Origin: Gammaproteobacteria bacterium
GTDB taxonomy: Bacteria; Pseudomonadota; Gammaproteobacteria; Steroidobacterales; Steroidobacteraceae
Direction: 5' to 3'
DNA length: 25,392 nucleotides
Assembly: GCA_020846815.1 (NCBI GenBank)
Contig: JADLDF010000253.1
Span: 1 to 25,392, forward strand
This document shows, in pieces, positions 21,807 to 25,392 of the stretch. The notes under the pieces are model-generated. The model was given only the letters and a program-made list of their open reading frames with translations, ran no database searches and had not been told where the DNA came from. Numbering within the stretch: position 1 is the stretch's first letter; each line of letters begins with the position of its first letter. The translations under genes and the position numbers were made by a program.

Positions 21807-24093
21807 CCTCGCGCTCGCAGTCTACCTGTTCCTGGCGCTGTCCCGATTCTCTGCGGCCGCGGAGCGCGTCGCGGCGCCGCGCAGCGTCGAATCGCTGCTC
21901 CAGGAGCTCGTGGCCCGCGGCATCGACGTCATCTACAGCTCGTATCTGGTGCCGCCCGATCTGCTCGTGGCCGAAGCGGAGGCTGCCGCTGCCGCGGACC
22001 CGGTGCAGGCCGCGCGCCTGGCGCTCGCCGTGCACGGCCTGGAGCTGCGGCAGATCGGCACGAATCGCTACGTGGTCGCGCGCGCTGCCACGCCGCGGCC
22101 GCGCGTGGTCGAAATCGAGGCCGAGCTCGATGTCCCGCAGGAGGTCTCGGTCTACGCCAGCCGCTACGCGATCCCCGGCCGGGCGCTCGCCGAGCCGCGC
22201 TCGCTCGACGGGCCCGAGATCGATGCCATCCCTGGTGCCCGCGACGACGCGCTGCGTGCATTGCGCGCCCTGCCGGGCCTGGCGAGCAACGCCTCGGCGC
22301 GGCCGCACATCCGTGGCTCGTTGTCGGAGGACGTGCTGGTCCGCTACGACGGCATCACGCTGCTCGACCCCTATCACCTCAAGAACTTCCAGAGCCTGTT
22401 CAGCGCGATCGATCCGGCGGCCATCGAGCGGATCGAAGTCTTCAGCGGCGGATTCCCGGTCAAGTACGGCACACGATCCGGCGGCGTCATCGACATCACG
22501 GCCCCCTCGATCGCCTCGGGCTACGACAACAGGCTCTCGGCCAGCCTGATTGCCGCCGGTGTCTCCTCGCTCGGTCGCGCGGAGCATCTGCCGCTCGAGT
22601 GGTTCGGCGCGATCCGCCGCAGCACGCTCGACCTGCTGGAGCCGGTCGAGAACGAGCTGGGCAGGCCGCGCTTCGGCGATTCGCTGGGACGGCTGCGCTG
22701 GACGACCGCGAACGGCGCATGGACGGCCGGCTGGCTGTTGCTCGACGACCAGCTCGAGCTCGGCCGGCCGGAAGATGCGGAGATCGCGAATGCACGCTAT
22801 CGCGACGAATACCTCTGGCTGGCCCGCGATCATCGTTTCGGCCCGTCGTGGCAGACCCGTGTCACCGCGGTCGTCACCGCCGCGGAACGCCGGCGCTCGG
22901 GCGAGATGGACACGCCGCAGGTCGTCGCCGGCAGCCTCGACGAGTCGCAACGGTTCGACCGCTTCGAGCTGACCAATGACTGGAGCTGGGCGCCCGGCGG
23001 CTCCTCGAGCTATTCGTTCGGTGCCGAGCTGTCGGTGTCGCGGTCCAGGTACGAGTATGCGCGCGAGGTCGAATTCGAGCCGCGGATCGCAGCCGCTTTC
23101 GGCAGGAGCCCCGTCGATTCGCTGCGACTGAGTATCGCGCCCGAAGTCGTCGCCTACTCGCTGTATGGCGCCAACCGCCGGCAATGGGCCCGCTTCGAAG
23201 CCGAGCTGGGGCTGCGCTTCGACGGCCAACGGTACGACGGCCAGGAACGCCACGCGCAGCTGAGCCCGCGGCTGAACCTGCGCTACGACCTCAGCGAGCG
23301 CACGCGGCTCTATGCCTCGGTCGGCCGCTTCTCGCAGGCCCAGCACATCGAGGAATGGCGCGTGGAGGAGGGCCAGCGTCTCGCGGATCCGGCGCAGCTC
23401 TCGATCCACTCCGTGCTCGGCCTGACCTACCAGACGGCGCGCGCGGCACGCTGGTCGATCGAGGCCTACAGCAAGCGCTGGCCGCGGGTCTCGCCGCATT
23501 TCGACAACCTGCTCGATCCGCTGTCGCTGCTGCCCGAGCTCGCGCCCGATCGGCTGCGCATCGTGCCGACGTCCTCCGAAGCTTCCGGTCTCGAGCTCAA
23601 CCTGCGCACGCCGCTCGCCGAGCGCCTCAGTGCCTGGGGCAGCCTGAGTTGGTCGCGAGTAGCGGACGATTTCGAGTCGAGCGACGTGCTGCGCAGCTGG
23701 GACCAGTCGCTCGCCGTGAGCGCCGGCATCGCCTGGCAGGGGCCGCGGCTCGCTCTGTCGGCCCTGGCGGGTTGGCACCGCGGCTGGCCGCGCACGTCCT
23801 TCGGGCTCATCGACCCCGTGGGCGGAGCACCCGGGTCGCTCGCGCTGGGTGCGCGCAATCGCGACCGCTGGGGCAGCTATTACTCGCTCGATCTGCGCAG
23901 CGCCTGGACCTGGACGCTGGCAGGTGGCGAGCTTACGGCCACGCTCGAGCTGACGAATTCGACCAACCGCGCGAACCCATGCTGCGCGACGCTCTCGAGC
24001 ATGGCCCCCGGCGGGCTGCTCGAAGTCGAGACCGATCACTGGCTGCCGGCCATCGCCAACCTGGGTTTCGCCTATCGATGGCGACGGGAATGA
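21784..24093 (+). CDS. TonB-dependent transducer/receptor with N-terminal STN-like signalling domain
   Basis: A 769-residue outer-membrane protein. Signal peptide about 1-25 (LASSLALAVYLFLALSRFSA). An STN-like domain follows at about 34-100 (SVESLLQELVARGIDVIYSS, then LALAVHGLELRQIGTNRYVV), as in FecA/FpvA-type transducers. A possible TonB-box-like EVSVYASRY is at 120-128. The plug domain runs about 145-250 (ALRALRALPGLASNA, HIRGSLSEDVLVRYDGITLL, IERIEVFSGGFPVKYGTRSG). The rest is a beta-barrel of many short amphipathic strands, with final strand NLGFAYRWRRE. GTG 21784 overlaps the fecR-like gene by 23 bases; the receptor N-terminus fits that start. The ligand is unknown; it need not be a siderophore given the lipid A genes beside it. 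Confidence 0.88.
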   Translation: MNRRLASSLALAVYLFLALSRFSAAAERVAAPRSVESLLQELVARGIDVIYSSYLVPPDLLVAEAEAAAAADPVQAARLALAVHGLELRQIGTNRYVVARAATPRPRVVEIEAELDVPQEVSVYASRYAIPGRALAEPRSLDGPEIDAIPGARDDALRALRALPGLASNASARPHIRGSLSEDVLVRYDGITLLDPYHLKNFQSLFSAIDPAAIERIEVFSGGFPVKYGTRSGGVIDITAPSIASGYDNRLSASLIAAGVSSLGRAEHLPLEWFGAIRRSTLDLLEPVENELGRPRFGDSLGRLRWTTANGAWTAGWLLLDDQLELGRPEDAEIANARYRDEYLWLARDHRFGPSWQTRVTAVVTAAERRRSGEMDTPQVVAGSLDESQRFDRFELTNDWSWAPGGSSSYSFGAELSVSRSRYEYAREVEFEPRIAAAFGRSPVDSLRLSIAPEVVAYSLYGANRRQWARFEAELGLRFDGQRYDGQERHAQLSPRLNLRYDLSERTRLYASVGRFSQAQHIEEWRVEEGQRLADPAQLSIHSVLGLTYQTARAARWSIEAYSKRWPRVSPHFDNLLDPLSLLPELAPDRLRIVPTSSEASGLELNLRTPLAERLSAWGSLSWSRVADDFESSDVLRSWDQSLAVSAGIAWQGPRLALSALAGWHRGWPRTSFGLIDPVGGAPGSLALGARNRDRWGSYYSLDLRSAWTWTLAGGELTATLELTNSTNRANPCCATLSSMAPGGLLEVETDHWLPAIANLGFAYRWRRE

Positions 24094-24116
24094 CGCTGCG
24101 ATGACGTCCAACGGGG

Positions 24117-25392
24117 GTGGTCGACCAGAACCGCCCCTCTCCAGCGAATCTCGATCCGCGATCCCGCTCAGGCCTTTGGCGCTTCGGCGCCGCCGTGCGC
24201 GCCGGCGTCCGTCCGACGCTGCGGACCGAAGCCCTGGTGCTGCTGGTCGTCGTCTTCATGATCGTGACCGCGAACGGCCCATGGTGGCAGACGGTCATGG
24301 CCGGCCGTTCCTGGTCGGATGCCGGCAGCTGGGGTTTCGCCGCCGCGAGCTTCATCGCCCTGGTCGCGCTGCATTTCGCGCTGCTCGCGACCCTGGCCCA
24401 TCGCTGGATCGTCAGGCCGCTGCTGACCCTGGTCGTGATCGTCGCCGCGACCGCGGCCTACTACATGCGAGCCTTCGCGGTGATCCTCGATCCGACCATG
24501 ATCCAGAACGTGCTGCGTACCGATGTGCGCGAGGCGCGCGACCTGCTGAACTGGAGCATGCTCGCCCGGGTCGCGGCCTCGTCGGCGTTGCCCGTCGCCT
24601 TCATCTGGTGGGTGCGCCTCGCGCGGCAGGGCTTGGCGAGGGCGCTGCTGCGGCGTGCCGGCGCCGTGCTCGGCGCATTGCTCGTCGCCGTGCTCGCGCT
24701 GTTGGCCGTCGCGCGCGACCTGACGGCGCTGATGCGCAACCAGCACGAGGCGCGCTATCTGATCACTCCGGGGAACGTGCTCTATGGCCTCGGCCTGAAT
24801 TCGCTGCGGCGCGTGGCCGACGCGAACGCGCCGCGCGAGGCTCTGGGACGGGACGCCGCGGTGCAGCGCGTGTCGACGGCAGCCAGGCCGCGCGTGCTCG
24901 TGCTGGTGGTCGGCGAAACCGCCCGTGCTGCCAATTTCTCGCTGCTCGGCTATGCGCGCCAGACCAACCCGGAGCTGATTGTGCGCGACGTCATCGCTTT
25001 CGGCCAGGTCAGCTCCTGCGGCACCTCGACCGAAGTCTCGCTGCCCTGCATGTTCTCGGTGTTCGGTCGCGAAGACTACGACGAGCGCCGCATCCGCAAC
25101 TCGGAAGGCCTGCTCGACGTGCTGGCGCACGCCGGCTATACCGTGAAATGGATCGACAACCAGTCGGGATGCAAGGGCGTCTGCGCCGGCAGCGGGATCG
25201 AGGTATCCAGGCCCGATGTGCGCACCGCGCCCGACCTCTGTGCCGGCGGCGAGTGCTACGACGGCGTGCTGGTCCAGCGCCTGCAGAGCGAGCTCGAGTC
25301 GATCCGCGGCGACACCGTGATCGCCCTGCACATGATGGGCAATCACGGCCCGGCTTACTTCAAGCGCTATCCACCGCAGTTCCGGCGCTTCA
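24117..25392 (+). CDS. eptA: EptA-type lipid A phosphoethanolamine transferase (3' end beyond window)
   Basis: An inner-membrane enzyme that moves phosphoethanolamine from phosphatidylethanolamine to lipid A phosphate, lowering surface charge and polymyxin binding. 425 codons are present of an expected 540-570. Five N-terminal hydrophobic spans (EALVLLVVVFMIVTANGPWW, LVALHFALLATLAH, LLTLVVIVAATAAYYMRAFA and two more) are followed by the alkaline-phosphatase/sulfatase domain. Thr268 in VVGETARAANFSLLGYARQT is the phosphoethanolamine-accepting residue, and CGTSTEVSLPCMFS and MMGNHGPAYFKRYP are family motifs. The cysteines (CGTST..C, SGCKGVC, CAGGEC) match the disulfides of the EptA/MCR group. 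GTG 24117 is the first in-frame start after a stop at about 24102 and is 23 bases after the receptor stop, so it belongs to the sigma operon. Confidence 0.92.
   Translation, partial: MVDQNRPSPANLDPRSRSGLWRFGAAVRAGVRPTLRTEALVLLVVVFMIVTANGPWWQTVMAGRSWSDAGSWGFAAASFIALVALHFALLATLAHRWIVRPLLTLVVIVAATAAYYMRAFAVILDPTMIQNVLRTDVREARDLLNWSMLARVAASSALPVAFIWWVRLARQGLARALLRRAGAVLGALLVAVLALLAVARDLTALMRNQHEARYLITPGNVLYGLGLNSLRRVADANAPREALGRDAAVQRVSTAARPRVLVLVVGETARAANFSLLGYARQTNPELIVRDVIAFGQVSSCGTSTEVSLPCMFSVFGREDYDERRIRNSEGLLDVLAHAGYTVKWIDNQSGCKGVCAGSGIEVSRPDVRTAPDLCAGGECYDGVLVQRLQSELESIRGDTVIALHMMGNHGPAYFKRYPPQFRRF

Noticed and set aside
21643..24111. An 822-residue open frame antisense to the TonB receptor
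   Set aside because: It mirrors a well-supported receptor gene, has no recognisable domain, and would need to cross the fecR-receptor overlap.
24168..25346. A 392-residue antisense frame over eptA
   Set aside because: The plus strand codes clear EptA motifs including the catalytic Thr; the antisense frame is a His/Arg/Gln-rich shadow.
1..25392. CRISPR array, rRNA or tRNA genes, integrase gene
   Set aside because: No regularly spaced repeats, no cloverleaf candidates and no tyrosine or serine recombinase motifs were seen.

Overview
The window is GC-rich, densely coded bacterial DNA. A NAD-type formate dehydrogenase, a TonB-dependent transducer with an ECF sigma/FecR pair, and an EptA-type lipid A phosphoethanolamine transferase point to a Gram-negative member of the Pseudomonadota. 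A gammaproteobacterium of the Xanthomonadales/Steroidobacterales kind is my guess; genus cannot be read from this. Both ends cut genes: fdsA at the left and eptA at the right.

Left part (1-6299). The 3' end of a formate dehydrogenase operon (fdsA, fdsD) is followed by scraps of an amidohydrolase and an aldehyde dehydrogenase, an intact TetA-like MFS transporter, a frameshifted DUF2231 membrane gene, and a translationally close pair coding for a DUF2478 protein and a SAM methyltransferase. DUF2478 is a molybdenum-associated family, which fits a molybdoenzyme neighbourhood later interrupted by debris.

Middle part (6300-16790) is an accessory region. It holds three complete type II toxin-antitoxin pairs (one vapBC, two parDE), each with an inverted repeat at its promoter or start. 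It also holds a SWIM/SNF2 helicase, a wreck of an IS1634-type insertion sequence (about 50-bp inverted repeats, internally deleted transposase, DUF6788 passenger), and a pair of secreted proteins of unknown role. A second, internally deleted copy of part of the MFS gene, a second broken vapC, an unidentified gene fragment, and a scar where a lysR gene and a divergent doxX gene have both lost their 5' ends complete the region. Many junctions look like repeated duplication and deletion.

Right part (16788-25392) is orderly again: a YgiD-type dioxygenase, a convergent MscS-family channel, and then the most interesting block. A PAP2 phosphatase gene is followed by an ECF sigma factor, a FecR-like anti-sigma protein, a TonB-dependent receptor with an N-terminal STN-like domain, and an EptA-type phosphoethanolamine transferase. 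The last four are overlapping or nearly so. An identical bipartite promoter-like motif (CGACGGAAT, 12 bases, GGCGTCTAA) occurs upstream of the PAP2 gene and again upstream of the sigma gene. I read this as a self-regulated cell-surface signalling system controlling lipid A phosphate/phosphoethanolamine remodelling. The genes and motifs are visible in the sequence; the regulatory wiring is inference.
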